Notes: a model not told the origin generated them from the sequence alone. Positions 18,505 to 28,540 are shown, counted from the first letter of the stretch. The stretch: DNA of 62,242 nucleotides from Halomonas saccharevitans (GCF_900116405.1 NZ_FPAQ01000024.1:1-62242), one strand, 5' to 3'. A program made the numbers and translations.

Positions 18505-21500
18505 GTGACCACCGAGACCCGCCAGCCCCCCGCCGCGAAGGCCGAGGATGCCGCCGAGCTTGACGCCCTGACCCGTGACCTCGACGACGTCATGCGCCGT
18601 GACGTCGTCGGCTTCGAGAAACGCCTGCGCGGCCTGCGCCGCCGCCTGAAGGAAGGCAAGCCCGTGGACCGCGGGCTCGCCGAGGTCCGCCGCGGCGTGG
18701 AGCGCTCGCGCGGCCTCGTCGAGCGGCGTCGGGCGCGCCCGGTCACCCTCGACTATCCGGCGTCGCTGCCGGTGGCGGAGCGCCGCGAGGACATCCTCGC
18801 CGCCCTCGAGGAGCACCAGGTGGTGGTGGTGGCCGGCGAGACCGGTTCGGGCAAGACCACCCAGCTGCCCAAGCTCTGCCTGGAGCTGGGCCTGGGGCGG
18901 CGCGGGCTGATCGGCCACACCCAGCCGCGGCGCCTGGCGGCGCGCTCGGTGGCCACGCGCCTGGCCGAGGAGCTCGCGGTGCCGCTGGGCGAGCAGGTCG
19001 GCTACCAGGTGCGCTTCACCGACCAGAGCAGCGACGCGACCCTGGTCAAGCTGATGACCGACGGCATCCTGCTGGCCGAGACCCGCCACGACCCCGACCT
19101 CAGCCGCTACGAGGCGATCATCATCGACGAGGCGCACGAACGCAGCCTCAACATCGACTTCCTGCTCGGCTACCTCAAGCGCCTCACGGCGCGGCGTCCC
19201 GATCTCAAGGTGATCATCACCTCGGCGACCATCGACGTCGAGCGCTTCGCCGCGCACTTCGGCCGTCGCGACGCAGAAGGCCACGACGTGCCGGCACCGG
19301 TGGTCGAGGTCTCCGGGCGCACCTACCCGGTGGAGGTGCGCTATCGGCCCCTGGTGCGCGATGACGACGACGAGGAGGACCGCACCCTGCAGGAGGGCAT
19401 CCTGCACGCCGTGGAGGAGATCGAGCGGGTCGAGCGCGAGAAGGCCTGGTTCCACGGGCCGCGCGACATCCTGGTGTTCCTGCCCGGCGAGCGCGAGATC
19501 CGCGAGACCGCCGACACCCTGCGCCGGGCCGATCTGCGCGGCACCGAGATCCTGCCGCTCTATGCTCGGCTCTCCAACGCCGAGCAGAATCGCGTCTTCG
19601 CCTCCCACGCCGGGCGGCGCATCGTGCTCTCCACCAACGTCGCCGAGACCTCGTTGACGGTGCCGGGCATCCGCTACGTCATCGACCCCGGCCTGGTGCG
19701 CATCAGCCGCTACAGCTACAAGGCCAAGATCCAGCGCCTGCCGGTGGAGCCGGTCAGCCAGGCCAGCGCCAACCAGCGCAAGGGACGCTGTGGCCGCGTG
19801 GCCGAGGGCGTCTGCATCCGCCTCTTTGATGAGGAGGACTTCCTCGCCCGACCCGAGTTCACCGACCCCGAGATTCGCCGCACCAACCTGGCCTCGGTGA
19901 TTCTCTCGATGCTCTCGCTCAAGCTCGGCGACATCGCGGCCTTCCCCTTCGTCGACCCGCCGGACTCGCGCTTCATCACCGACGGCTTCCGGCTGCTCTT
20001 CGAGCTGGGCGCGGTGGATGCGGGCAACCGCCTGACCCCGCTGGGGCGCAAGCTGGCCCGGCTGCCCATCGATCCGCGCCTGGCCCGCATGGTGCTGGCC
20101 GGCGCCGAGCAGGGGGGGCTGCGCGAGGTGCTGGTCGTGGTCGCCGGCCTGGCGGTCCAGGATCCCCGCGACCGCCCGGCCGACAAGCGCCAGGCCGCCG
20201 ACCAGGCCCATCGCCGCTGGCACGATCCGGACTCCGATTTCGTCGCGCTGCTCAACCTCTGGCACGGCTTCGAGGCCGCCCGGGAGGAGCTCTCCGGCAA
20301 CCGGCTGCGCCGCTGGTGCAAGGATCACTACCTCAACTACCTGCGCCTGCGCGAATGGCACGACACCTTCCGTCAACTGCGTCAGCTGCTGCGCGACATG
20401 GAGATCGAGGTGCCGCCGCCTCCGGCGCCGGTCGAGGAGGCTGACGAAAAGCCGGGCGAGGATGACAAGACGCGCCGCGAGGCCCGCCGGGAGCGCGCGG
20501 TGTCCCTGCACAAGGCGCTGCTCACCGGGCTGCTCTCGAATATCGGCCTGCTCACCGAGAACCGCGAGTACCTGGGGGCGCGCAACCGCAAGTTCGTCGT
20601 CCATCCGGGCTCGGGGCTCGCCAAGAAGTCGCCCAAGTGGCTGATGGCGTTCGAACTGGTGGAGACGACCAAGCTCTTCGCCCGCACCGCGGCGAAGATC
20701 GAGCCCCAGTGGATCGAGCCGCTGGCCGGCCACCTGGTGAAGCGCTCCTACGCCGAGCCCCACTGGGAGATGAAGCGCGCCCAGGTGGTGGCCACCGAGC
20801 AGGTCACGCTGTTCGGGCTGCCCATCGTTACCGGGCGCAAGGTCAACTTCGGCCCGATCGACCCGGCGGCGTCCCGGGAGCTGTTCATCCGCCGCGCCCT
20901 GGTCGAGGGGGAGTTCAAGACCCGCGGCGATTTCTTCGCCCACAACCGGGCGCTGGTGGAGGAGGTCGAGGATCTGGAGGATCGCGCCCGCAAGCGCGAC
21001 ATCCTGGTCGACGAGGAGACCCTGTTCGCCTTCTACGACGAGCGGATTCCCACCGATATCGTCAACGGCAAGGGCTTCGAGGCCTGGCGCAAGAAGGCCG
21101 AGGCCGAGGACCCCGGCATCCTCAAGTTCGACCGGGCGGCCCTGCTGGCCCGCGAGGCCGGGGAGGTCACCCAGGCCGAGTATCCCGACGCGCTCACGCT
21201 CAACGGGGTGCGCTATCCGCTCACCTACCATTTCGAGCCCGGCGCCGCCGACGACGGCGTGACGCTGACCGTGCCGGCCGCCATGCTGCCCCAGCTGCCC
21301 CTGGCGCGGCTGGAGTGGCTGGTGCCGGGGCTGTTGCGCGAGAAGTGCATCGCCCTGATGAAGTCGCTGCCCAAGGCGATCCGTCGACAGGTGGTGCCGA
21401 TTCCCGACTGGGTGGATGCCGCCCTGGAGGCGATGACGCCGGACGACGTCCCGCTCACCGAGGCGCTGGGCGAGTTCCTGCGCCGCAAGACCGGCGTGCG

Positions 21501-22542
21501 CCTGCACCCCGACGACTGGACCCTCGAGGCTCTCGAGCCCCACCTGGTGATGAACCTGCGGGTGGTCGATCATCGCGGCGAGCCCCTGGGCCAGGGCCGC
21601 GATGCGCGCGAGCTGGAGCGCCGCTTCGAGGCGGCCGCGGGGGAGGGCGCCCGGGCCCTGGCCGAGCAGGCCAGCGACGAGGGCGAGCTTGCCGCCCTGC
21701 CCGAGACGCCGCTGCCCGAGTCCCGAGTCACCACCCAGGCCGGCATCCGGGTGGAGGCCTATCCCGCCCTGGTGCCGAGCAAGGAGGCCTTCCGGGTCGA
21801 GCTGTTCGATCATCCCGACAAGGCGCGTGAGGCCCATCGCGCCGGTGTGGTGCAGGCCGCCATGGCGCGGCTGCCCGATCAGGCACGCGCCATCGAGCGG
21901 CTCAAGGGACTGTCGACCTGCGCGCTGCTGTTTGCCAAGGTGGGCGGCAAACGCGTGCTCATCGAGGACGTGGTGGCGGCGGTCTTCCGCCAGGGGGTGG
22001 CCACCGATCCGCTGCCGCGCTCTCAAGGCGAGCTGTCGGCGCGGCTCGAGGCCACCGGCGATGCCCTGCTGCCCCGGGCCGAAGCGCTGGTGGCGACCCT
22101 GGAGCGGGCACTCCAGGGCCACCTGGCGGTGACCAAGGCGCTGAAGGGCAACCTCAACCTCGCCCTGGCGCTGGTGTACAGTGACCTCAAGGCCCAGATG
22201 CAGCGCCTGGTTCACCCCGGTTTCGTCAGCGAGGCCGGCGCGTGGCTCGAGGAGTATCCTCGCTACATGGAGGCGGCGCTGATCCGCCTGGAAAAGGCGC
22301 CGCGGGAGCGCATGCGCGACCAGATGCACATGCAGGAGATCCAGGACTTCGAGGCCCGCCTGGCGGCTCGCCGCGAGAGCGAGCGGCGCGGTGGGGTGGA
22401 GGACCCGGCGCTGGTGGAGTTCGGCTGGTGGATCGAGGAGCTGCGTGTCTCGCTCTTCGCCCAGCAGCTGGGCACCCGCTTCCCGGTATCGACCAAACGC
22501 CTCGAGAAACGCTGGGCCGAACTCACAGGGAGAAGCGCATGA
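18505..22542 (+). CDS. hrpA: ATP-dependent RNA helicase HrpA
   Basis: 1345 residues, close to the roughly 1300 of E. coli HrpA. Walker A is GETGSGKTTQLPK (about 111-123), motif II is DEAHERSLN (about 208), and motif VI is QRKGRCGRV. A winged-helix/ratchet module, an OB-fold and the long DUF3418 C-terminal region follow. It is a DEAH-box helicase linked to mRNA processing and ribosome rescue. The GTG start at 18505 lacks a close ribosome binding site, so the true start could lie a few codons away. The stop overlaps the next ATG (ATGA at 22539-22542). Confidence 0.93.
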   Translation: MTTETRQPPAAKAEDAAELDALTRDLDDVMRRDVVGFEKRLRGLRRRLKEGKPVDRGLAEVRRGVERSRGLVERRRARPVTLDYPASLPVAERREDILAALEEHQVVVVAGETGSGKTTQLPKLCLELGLGRRGLIGHTQPRRLAARSVATRLAEELAVPLGEQVGYQVRFTDQSSDATLVKLMTDGILLAETRHDPDLSRYEAIIIDEAHERSLNIDFLLGYLKRLTARRPDLKVIITSATIDVERFAAHFGRRDAEGHDVPAPVVEVSGRTYPVEVRYRPLVRDDDDEEDRTLQEGILHAVEEIERVEREKAWFHGPRDILVFLPGEREIRETADTLRRADLRGTEILPLYARLSNAEQNRVFASHAGRRIVLSTNVAETSLTVPGIRYVIDPGLVRISRYSYKAKIQRLPVEPVSQASANQRKGRCGRVAEGVCIRLFDEEDFLARPEFTDPEIRRTNLASVILSMLSLKLGDIAAFPFVDPPDSRFITDGFRLLFELGAVDAGNRLTPLGRKLARLPIDPRLARMVLAGAEQGGLREVLVVVAGLAVQDPRDRPADKRQAADQAHRRWHDPDSDFVALLNLWHGFEAAREELSGNRLRRWCKDHYLNYLRLREWHDTFRQLRQLLRDMEIEVPPPPAPVEEADEKPGEDDKTRREARRERAVSLHKALLTGLLSNIGLLTENREYLGARNRKFVVHPGSGLAKKSPKWLMAFELVETTKLFARTAAKIEPQWIEPLAGHLVKRSYAEPHWEMKRAQVVATEQVTLFGLPIVTGRKVNFGPIDPAASRELFIRRALVEGEFKTRGDFFAHNRALVEEVEDLEDRARKRDILVDEETLFAFYDERIPTDIVNGKGFEAWRKKAEAEDPGILKFDRAALLAREAGEVTQAEYPDALTLNGVRYPLTYHFEPGAADDGVTLTVPAAMLPQLPLARLEWLVPGLLREKCIALMKSLPKAIRRQVVPIPDWVDAALEAMTPDDVPLTEALGEFLRRKTGVRLHPDDWTLEALEPHLVMNLRVVDHRGEPLGQGRDARELERRFEAAAGEGARALAEQASDEGELAALPETPLPESRVTTQAGIRVEAYPALVPSKEAFRVELFDHPDKAREAHRAGVVQAAMARLPDQARAIERLKGLSTCALLFAKVGGKRVLIEDVVAAVFRQGVATDPLPRSQGELSARLEATGDALLPRAEALVATLERALQGHLAVTKALKGNLNLALALVYSDLKAQMQRLVHPGFVSEAGAWLEEYPRYMEAALIRLEKAPRERMRDQMHMQEIQDFEARLAARRESERRGGVEDPALVEFGWWIEELRVSLFAQQLGTRFPVSTKRLEKRWAELTGRSA

Positions 22543-23651
22543 CCCATGCAGTGATCACCGGCACGGGGCTCTTCACGCCGCCCCATGCCATCGATAATGC
22601 GGACCTGGTGGCCTCGTTCAATGCCTGGGTGGACGCGGAGAACGCGCGTCGCGCCGAGGCGGGCGTCGAGGAACCCCTGGCCCACTCGAGCAGCGATTTC
22701 ATCGTCAAGGCCTCGGGCATCCACAGCCGCTACGTGATGGACGCCGAGGGGATCCTCGATCCCGAGCGCATGCGCCCGCGACTCTCCCCGCGCGGCAATG
22801 ACGAGCCTTCCATCCAGTGCGAGATGGGCCTGACCGCGGCCCACCAGGCGCTGGACGCGGCGGGGGTGGCGGCCGGGGATATCGACCTGGTGATCGTGGC
22901 CTGTTCCAACCTGGAACGCCCCTACCCGGCGGTGGCGGTGGAGTTGCAGGCGGCGCTGGGCGCCGGCGGTTACGCCTTCGACATGAACGTGGCCTGCAGC
23001 TCGGCGACCTTCGCCATCGAGACCGCCGCCAACGCCATCCGCGCCGGCAGTATTCGGCGCGCCCTGGTGGTCAATCCCGAGATCTGTTCGGCCCACCTCA
23101 ACTTCCGCGACCGCGATAGCCACTTCATCTTCGGCGATGCCTGTACCGCCCTGGTGCTGGAGAGCGATGAGGTGGCCAGCGCCGAGTCGCGTTTCGAGAT
23201 CCTCGGCACCCGGCTCACCACGCGCTTCTCCAACGCTATTCGCAATAACGCCGGCTTCCTCGATCGCGTCACCGACAGCGACCCGCTGGCCACCGATCGG
23301 CTCTTCGTGCAGGAGGGGCGGCGGGTGTTCAAGGAGGTCTGCCCGCTGGTGGCGGCGTTGATCACCGATCACCTGGCGAGCCTGGAGCTCGCCGGCGATG
23401 ACCTGGCCCGCCTGTGGCTGCATCAGGCCAACCGCCACATGAACGACCTCATCGCCCGGCGCGTGCTGGGTCACGCGCCGGACGCCGAACAGGCGCCGAT
23501 CATCCTCGATCGCTACGCCAATACCAGCTCGGCCGGCTCGATCATTGCCTTCCATCTGCATCGTCATGACCTCTCGCCCGGCGCGCTCGGGGTGGTCTGT
23601 TCCTTCGGCGCGGGCTACAGTGCCGGCAGCGTGGTGGTGCGTCGCCAATGA
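22539..23651 (+). CDS. FabH-like beta-ketoacyl-ACP synthase III
   Basis: 370 residues. The thiolase-fold catalytic triad is visible: Cys in NVACSSATF (about 152), His in LWLHQANRHMN, and Asn in YANTSSAGS. It condenses an acyl-CoA primer with malonyl-ACP. It belongs to the longer FabH-like group, of which the P. aeruginosa homologue PA3286 diverts octanoyl-CoA from beta-oxidation into fatty acid synthesis. Placing it in that group is my inference from length and motifs. It overlaps hrpA by four bases and lies 4 kb from fadD. Confidence 0.85.
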   Translation: MTHAVITGTGLFTPPHAIDNADLVASFNAWVDAENARRAEAGVEEPLAHSSSDFIVKASGIHSRYVMDAEGILDPERMRPRLSPRGNDEPSIQCEMGLTAAHQALDAAGVAAGDIDLVIVACSNLERPYPAVAVELQAALGAGGYAFDMNVACSSATFAIETAANAIRAGSIRRALVVNPEICSAHLNFRDRDSHFIFGDACTALVLESDEVASAESRFEILGTRLTTRFSNAIRNNAGFLDRVTDSDPLATDRLFVQEGRRVFKEVCPLVAALITDHLASLELAGDDLARLWLHQANRHMNDLIARRVLGHAPDAEQAPIILDRYANTSSAGSIIAFHLHRHDLSPGALGVVCSFGAGYSAGSVVVRRQ

Positions 23652-23713
23652 GCGTCAAGACAGTAACCGCAGGGAGGCGATAGCGCCCGATGAATGGATG
23701 TGAGAGGAAAGGG

Positions 23714-24496
23714 ATGATGTCAGGGGTGATGACCGGGGCGATGACTCAGTGGGCGGGGCGTGGCGCCCTGGTGATGTCCCTGGCACTGCTCGCGGGCTGC
23801 GCCAGCAGCGGCGAGATGCGTGAGCGCCATCCCGACGACCCCTGGGAGGGTTTCAACCGCAAGGTGTTCGCCTTCAACGACGTGGTCGACCGCTACGCGC
23901 TCAAGCCGGCGGCCCAGGGCTATCGCTTCATCACCCCGGACCCGGTGGAGACGAGCGTGGGCAACTTCTTCTCCAACCTGGGCGAGATCCGCACCACCCT
24001 GAATAGCCTGCTGCAGGGCAAGGGCGCCAACGCAGGCGTGGCCACCGGCCGTTTCCTGATCAACACCACCGTCGGCATCGGCGGGCTCTTCGACGTTGCC
24101 ACGCGGATGGAGATCACCGGCCGCGAGGAGGACTTCGGTCAGACCCTGGGCGCCTGGGGGTGGGAAGAGTCCCGCTATCTGGTGCTGCCGCTGCTGGGGC
24201 CGAGCACCCTGCGCGACACCGGCGGCCTGCCCGTGGACATGGCCACCTATCCGACCACCTACGTGGAAGAGGATAAGGTGCGTCTAAGCCTGACCGCGCT
24301 TAGGGTGATAGATACCCGGGCCGGGCTGCTCGATCAGGAGGCGCTGATCAGCGGCGATCGCTACAGCTTCATCCGCGATGCCTACCTTCAGCAGCGTCGC
24401 TTCGAGGTCAACGACGGGCAGCTGGGCGAGGATCCCTTCGCCAGCGACGAGTTCGACTTCGATGATGCGGACTTCGACGACGCCTTCGCCGAATGA
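23714..24496 (+). CDS. mlaA: MlaA/VacJ family outer membrane lipoprotein
   Basis: 260 residues from the ATG at 23714. A lipoprotein signal ends in LALLAGC, with Cys as the lipidation site. The mature part has the family core DPWEGFNRKVFAFND and NTTVGIGGLFDVATRM. MlaA removes phospholipids from the outer leaflet of the outer membrane and passes them to the Mla system. AGGA at 23705-23708, 5 nt before this ATG, makes it more likely than the ATG at 23690, which has AGGGAGG 12 nt upstream. The C-terminus is very acidic (EFDFDDADFDDAFAE). Next to rssB-rssC as in Pseudomonas. Confidence 0.93.
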   Translation: MMSGVMTGAMTQWAGRGALVMSLALLAGCASSGEMRERHPDDPWEGFNRKVFAFNDVVDRYALKPAAQGYRFITPDPVETSVGNFFSNLGEIRTTLNSLLQGKGANAGVATGRFLINTTVGIGGLFDVATRMEITGREEDFGQTLGAWGWEESRYLVLPLLGPSTLRDTGGLPVDMATYPTTYVEEDKVRLSLTALRVIDTRAGLLDQEALISGDRYSFIRDAYLQQRRFEVNDGQLGEDPFASDEFDFDDADFDDAFAE

Positions 24497-24508
24497 GGCC
24501 ATGACCGC

Positions 24509-25723
24509 ATGCCACCAGCCAAGCAACTGATCGGCGTGATCGACGTTCCTGGGTCGGAGCGTGACGCCCTGGCCCAGACCATCGCCCGTGATGACCTGGC
24601 GGTGTATGCCGCCTCCGGCATCGAGGAGCTGCCGCCCGAGACGGCGCTGATCGTCGCCCATGCGCGGGCGGTGTCGCGCGCCGATTGGGAGCGCCTGGCC
24701 GAGCGGCTGCCGACCCTGGTGGTCAGCGACGATCGTCAGGATGCCGACCTGCTGAAGGCGGTGGAGGCGGGCCTGGTGGATTACATCGTCGATCCGCTGC
24801 GCCACGGCTCGCTGCTGCGGCGCATGATCGTCAAGGCCATCGAGGTGCATCGGCTGGCCGCCGATCGTGAACGCGACCGGGCCCGGCTGGCCCATCTCAA
24901 CGCGAATCTCGAGGAGCTCAACGAGAGCCTGGAGACCCACCTGGCGATGCTGCGTCTCGACCAGCAGGCGGGCGGGCAGATACAGCGCAAGCTGCTGCCG
25001 CCCAGGCCCCAGACCCTGCAGGACGTGAGCTTTGACTACTGGCTGGCGCCCTCGCTCTATCTCTCCGGCGACTTTCTCGACTTCCAGGCCTTCGACGAGC
25101 GCTACAGCCTGTTCTACTTCGCCGACGTCTCCGGCCACGGCGCGTCCTCGGCTTTCGTCACCGTGCTGCTGAAATACCTCTCCAATCGCTGGCAGCAGGA
25201 GTGGGACGGAGAGCACCCCGAGCGGCTGGCGCCGCGCTGGCTGGCGGCGCTCAACCGCGAGCTGCTGGATGCCGGCATCGGCAAGCACGCGACCCTGTTC
25301 GTCGGGGTGATTGACCACCGGCACCGTTATCTCCACTATTCGCTCGGCGCGCAGCTGCCCATGCCGTTGCTGGTGGCCGACGGCGAGGTGCAGGCGCTGC
25401 CCGGCGAGGGCATGCCGGTCGGCCTCTTCCCCGGGGTCGACTATCCGAGCCTGGGCTGTCCGCTGCCGGAGAACTTTCGGCTGTGGCTCTGTTCGGATGG
25501 CATACTGGAGTGTCTACCGGGGGACACCCTGGAGGGGCGGCTCAGGGAACTCGAGCGACGGGTACTGGCCAGCACGACGCTGGAGGACCTACGTGGCAGC
25601 CTTGCGCTGGGGCATCTGGCCGACGATGATGAAGTCGTCGCCCAGAGCGCGCCGGGTCATGAGGAGCTGCCAGACGACCTGACGATCATGGTGTTGAGCG
25701 GATTTGGCAATGATAAATCATGA
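24509..25723 (+). CDS. rssB: RssB-like PP2C/SpoIIE phosphatase with a degenerate receiver domain
   Basis: 404 residues. A receiver-like domain (about 7-115) and a coiled-coil linker (about 112-150) lead to a SpoIIE/PPM phosphatase (SGDFLDFQ; ADVSGHGASSA; CSDGILEC). In this family the phosphatase acts on the STAS antagonist encoded next door, controlling a sigma factor or sigma-like switch. The receiver has lost its key residues: the phosphoacceptor Asp position reads ALIVAHA (His51), and the conserved Lys is Asp95 in YIVDPL. Phosphorylation by a histidine kinase is therefore unlikely. It overlaps rssC. Confidence 0.85.
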   Translation: MPPAKQLIGVIDVPGSERDALAQTIARDDLAVYAASGIEELPPETALIVAHARAVSRADWERLAERLPTLVVSDDRQDADLLKAVEAGLVDYIVDPLRHGSLLRRMIVKAIEVHRLAADRERDRARLAHLNANLEELNESLETHLAMLRLDQQAGGQIQRKLLPPRPQTLQDVSFDYWLAPSLYLSGDFLDFQAFDERYSLFYFADVSGHGASSAFVTVLLKYLSNRWQQEWDGEHPERLAPRWLAALNRELLDAGIGKHATLFVGVIDHRHRYLHYSLGAQLPMPLLVADGEVQALPGEGMPVGLFPGVDYPSLGCPLPENFRLWLCSDGILECLPGDTLEGRLRELERRVLASTTLEDLRGSLALGHLADDDEVVAQSAPGHEELPDDLTIMVLSGFGNDKS

Positions 25724-26219
25724 GGGCCGCATCAAGGCAGCGTTTGCATCGGGGGTCTTCGTCCTCAAGCTGTGCGGGGACGTGCGCCTGACCCTGTGCG
25801 CGACCCTGGACCGCCAGGCCCGGCAGCTCGCCGAGACGCCCGGACTCGAGACGCTGATCATCGACCTGAGAGACACCACCAACGTGGATTCCACCGCCCT
25901 GGGCTTTCTCGCCAAGGTGGCCATGGCGGTGCAGGGGCGCGTCAGCGAGCCGCCGACCATCATCGCCGACAATCCCGATGTCCAGCGGATGCTCGATGTC
26001 ATGGGATTCTCGCGCATCTTCACCCTGGTGGAATCGCCGATCACCGAGACGCGTGACCTTCACGACCTGCCCGAGATTCCCACTGACGTGGAGGAGACTC
26101 GCCAGCGGGTGCTCGAGGCGCATCGCATCCTGATGCGCCTCAACGAGCATAACCGCGAGGAGTTCCAGCCGCTGGTGGAGATGCTCGAGGCCCAGCAGGC
26201 CGCCTCCCACGGCCCCTAG
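25710..26219 (+). CDS. rssC: STAS-domain anti-sigma factor antagonist (RssC type)
   Basis: 169 residues. A STAS domain occupies about 8-110, with the regulatory phosphorylatable Ser in TTNVDSTALGF (Ser61). A helical extension of about 50 residues follows. When dephosphorylated by the upstream phosphatase, such antagonists sequester an anti-sigma factor or kinase. The ATG at 25710 overlaps the end of rssB by 14 bp. The order mlaA-rssB-rssC-tal matches Pseudomonas. No kinase or anti-sigma gene is in the immediate vicinity. Confidence 0.87.
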   Translation: MINHEGRIKAAFASGVFVLKLCGDVRLTLCATLDRQARQLAETPGLETLIIDLRDTTNVDSTALGFLAKVAMAVQGRVSEPPTIIADNPDVQRMLDVMGFSRIFTLVESPITETRDLHDLPEIPTDVEETRQRVLEAHRILMRLNEHNREEFQPLVEMLEAQQAASHGP

Positions 26220-26240
26220 GCGGGCTCCCGTCGGGGCCGT
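26209..26240. terminator. Hairpin between rssC and tal
   Basis: ACGGCCCC (26209-26216) pairs with GGGGCCGT (26233-26240) around a 16-nt loop. It overlaps the rssC stop codon and lies between two convergent genes. No T-run is present, so it may be a weak bidirectional terminator. Confidence 0.35.
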
Positions 26241-26249
26241 CTGTCTGCC

Positions 26250-27188
26250 TCACCCCTTCCTGAGCTCTCCCAGCAGCGTCTCCAGCTTGCGCTGGTCGGC
26301 CATGAACTTGCGGATGCCCTCGGCGAGCTTCTCGGTGGCCATGGCGTCCTCATTCATCTCCCAGCGGAACTCGGCCTCGTCCTGAGGCTCCGGCGCGCGA
26401 GTCTCGGCGTCCAGCGGCGTGAGTCGACGCGTCAGCGGCGCCTCGGTACCGGCCAGCTCCTCCAGTAGCTGGGGAGAGATGGTCAGCCGGTCGCAGCCCG
26501 ACAGGGCGAGGATCTCGCCGCTATTGCGGAAGCTGGCGCCCATGACGATGGTCTCATAGCCGTGGCCCTTGAAGTGCTCGTAGATGCGCTTGACCGACTG
26601 GACGCCCGGATCGCGGTCGCCCGTGAAGTCGGCCTCGGGTTCCTGTGCCTTGTGCCAGTCGAGGATCCGGCCGACGAAGGGCGAGACCAGGGTCGCGCCG
26701 GCGTCCGCGCAGGCGCGGGCCTGGGCGAAGCTGAAGAGCAGGGTCAGGTTGGTGTGGATGCCCTCGCGCTCGAGGATCCGCGCGGCGCGAACCCCCTCCC
26801 AGGTCGCCGCGACCTTGATCAGGATCCGCTCGGGGCCGACCCCGTGGCGGCCGTAGCGCTCGATCAGCGCCCGGGCCCGGGCCAGGGTGGCGTCGGTGTC
26901 GAAGGAGAGCCGCGCGCTGACCTCGGTGGAGACGTAGCCGGGCACCAGGGCGCTGATCTCGCTGCCGATCTCGACGGCCACGGTGTCCAGGGCATCGTCG
27001 ATATCGGTGGCATGGCGGGCGATCTCGGCCAGCCGAGTCCGGCGCGTTTCGTGCTGGGCCGCCTGGAGGATCAGCGAGGGATTGGTGGTGGCGTCGGTGG
27101 GTTCGAAGCGACGAATCGCCTCGAGATCGCCGGTGTCGGCCACCACGGTGGTCATGGTCTTGAGTTGTGAAAGCAGGTCGTCTGCCAT
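26250..27188 (-). CDS. tal: Transaldolase
   Basis: 312 residues. The Schiff-base Lys is in [12 protein letters not shown] (Lys125), and [10 protein letters not shown] and [10 protein letters not shown] are also conserved. It transfers a dihydroxyacetone unit between sedoheptulose 7-phosphate and glyceraldehyde 3-phosphate in the pentose phosphate pathway. GGAGGGAT precedes the start. Convergent with rssC. Confidence 0.95.
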   Translation of the reverse strand: MADDLLSQLKTMTTVVADTGDLEAIRRFEPTDATTNPSLILQAAQHETRRTRLAEIARHATDIDDALDTVAVEIGSEISALVPGYVSTEVSARLSFDTDATLARARALIERYGRHGVGPERILIKVAATWEGVRAARILEREGIHTNLTLLFSFAQARACADAGATLVSPFVGRILDWHKAQEPEADFTGDRDPGVQSVKRIYEHFKGHGYETIVMGASFRNSGEILALSGCDRLTISPQLLEELAGTEAPLTRRLTPLDAETRAPEPQDEAEFRWEMNEDAMATEKLAEGIRKFMADQRKLETLLGELRKG

Positions 27189-27337
27189 GGTGGGATCCCT
27201 CCGGTTGTCATGGCATCCACTCTAGCAAGGCAGCCTGGAGGAAAATAGGCGGCCGGGCCAGCGAGTGAATTTTGGGGTATCATTAGCCCACTATCTTTTG
27301 CCGCGATTCTGCCAAGAGCCCTGTGGGAGGCGCCTTG

Positions 27338-28540
27338 TTGACCCTGAATTCCCGGCGTGTGGCCCTGCTGGTCGCCGCCAACACCGCCCTGGCTCCCTTC
27401 GCCATCGATGCCTATCTGCCCGCCATGCCGGCGCTGGCCGAGGCCGTGGGCGCGAGCATCCACCATACCGAGCTGTCGATCAGCACCTTCCTGGCCGGCT
27501 TCGCCCTCGGCCAGCTCACGGGTGGCCCGCTCTCCGACCGGCTGGGCCGCAAGCCTGTGCTGCTCTCGGGCCTGGTGATCTTCCTGCTGGCGAGCCTGAT
27601 GCTGACCACGGTGGGCAGCCTCGGCGAGCTGCTCGCCTGGCGCCTGGTGCAGGCGCTGGGCGGTGGGGCCTGCGTGGTCAACTCCGCGGCCATCGTGCGC
27701 GACTGCTTCCAGGGCCGTGAGGCCGCCAAGGTGATGTCGACCATGGCGATGATCATGATGCTGGCGCCGCTGGCGGCCCCGGCCGTGGGCAGCGGGCTGC
27801 TCTATCTTGCCGACTGGTGGCTGATCTTCGTCTTCCTGGCGGTCTATGCGGCCTTCCTGCTCTGGCTGATGGGCACCAAGCTGCCCGAGACCCGCGCGCC
27901 GGACGCCCCCACCGCCTCGCCGCGACAGGTGCTGCGCAACTACGGAAGCGTGCTGCGCCACCGCGAAGGTATGGGCTATGTGCTCGCCGTGGCCGCGACC
28001 TTCGCCGGCATGTTCGCCTTCATCACCGCATCGCCGTTTCTCTATATCACCCACTACGGCGTGTCGCCGGCGATCTATCCGGTGGTCTTCGGCGCCAACG
28101 TGGTGGTCATGGCGGCCTCGAATCGCGTGAACATCCGCCTGCTGCGGCGCCGCACCCCACAGCAGAACATGCGTCTCGGCCTCGGCGTGCAGCTCGGCGT
28201 GGCGCTCTGCCTGACCCTGCTGGTGGCTTCCGGGCAGGACTCGCTTTACACCGTGGTGCCTTTGATCATGCTGTTCATGGGCATGGTCGGCCTGATCACG
28301 CCCAACGCCATCGCCTCGCTGCTCGAGCACTTCAGCCACATGAGCGCGACCGCCACGGCGCTGCTCGGCAGCATTCAGTTCACCTGCGGGGCGCTCGCCG
28401 GGGTGGTGGTGAGCGGTTTCGAGATCGACAGCGCCTGGCCCATGGTGCTGACCATGCTGGCGGTATCTCTGGCCGGCAACCTGGCCCTGCGGGGACTGGT
28501 GGGGCGCGCCGCCGGCCGGGAGGTCACCTCCGCCTCCTGA
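27338..28540 (+). CDS. Bcr/CflA family multidrug efflux MFS transporter
   Basis: 400 residues with twelve predicted membrane helices. The N-terminus (PFAIDAYLPAMPALAE) and the loop 2-3 motif LSDRLGRKPVLL are typical of the Bcr/CflA drug:H+ antiporters of the inner membrane. The start is uncertain: GGGAGG at 27326-27330 fits TTG codons at 27335 or 27338, while a GTG at 27323 has no such site. It diverges from tal and is followed by pstS on the same strand. Confidence 0.85.
   Translation: MTLNSRRVALLVAANTALAPFAIDAYLPAMPALAEAVGASIHHTELSISTFLAGFALGQLTGGPLSDRLGRKPVLLSGLVIFLLASLMLTTVGSLGELLAWRLVQALGGGACVVNSAAIVRDCFQGREAAKVMSTMAMIMMLAPLAAPAVGSGLLYLADWWLIFVFLAVYAAFLLWLMGTKLPETRAPDAPTASPRQVLRNYGSVLRHREGMGYVLAVAATFAGMFAFITASPFLYITHYGVSPAIYPVVFGANVVVMAASNRVNIRLLRRRTPQQNMRLGLGVQLGVALCLTLLVASGQDSLYTVVPLIMLFMGMVGLITPNAIASLLEHFSHMSATATALLGSIQFTCGALAGVVVSGFEIDSAWPMVLTMLAVSLAGNLALRGLVGRAAGREVTSAS

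Noticed and set aside
18427..22329. 1300-codon open frame on the minus strand opposite hrpA
   Set aside because: It is antisense to a clear helicase, rich in His, Arg, Gly and Leu, and shows no domain. Such long antisense frames are normal in GC-rich genes.
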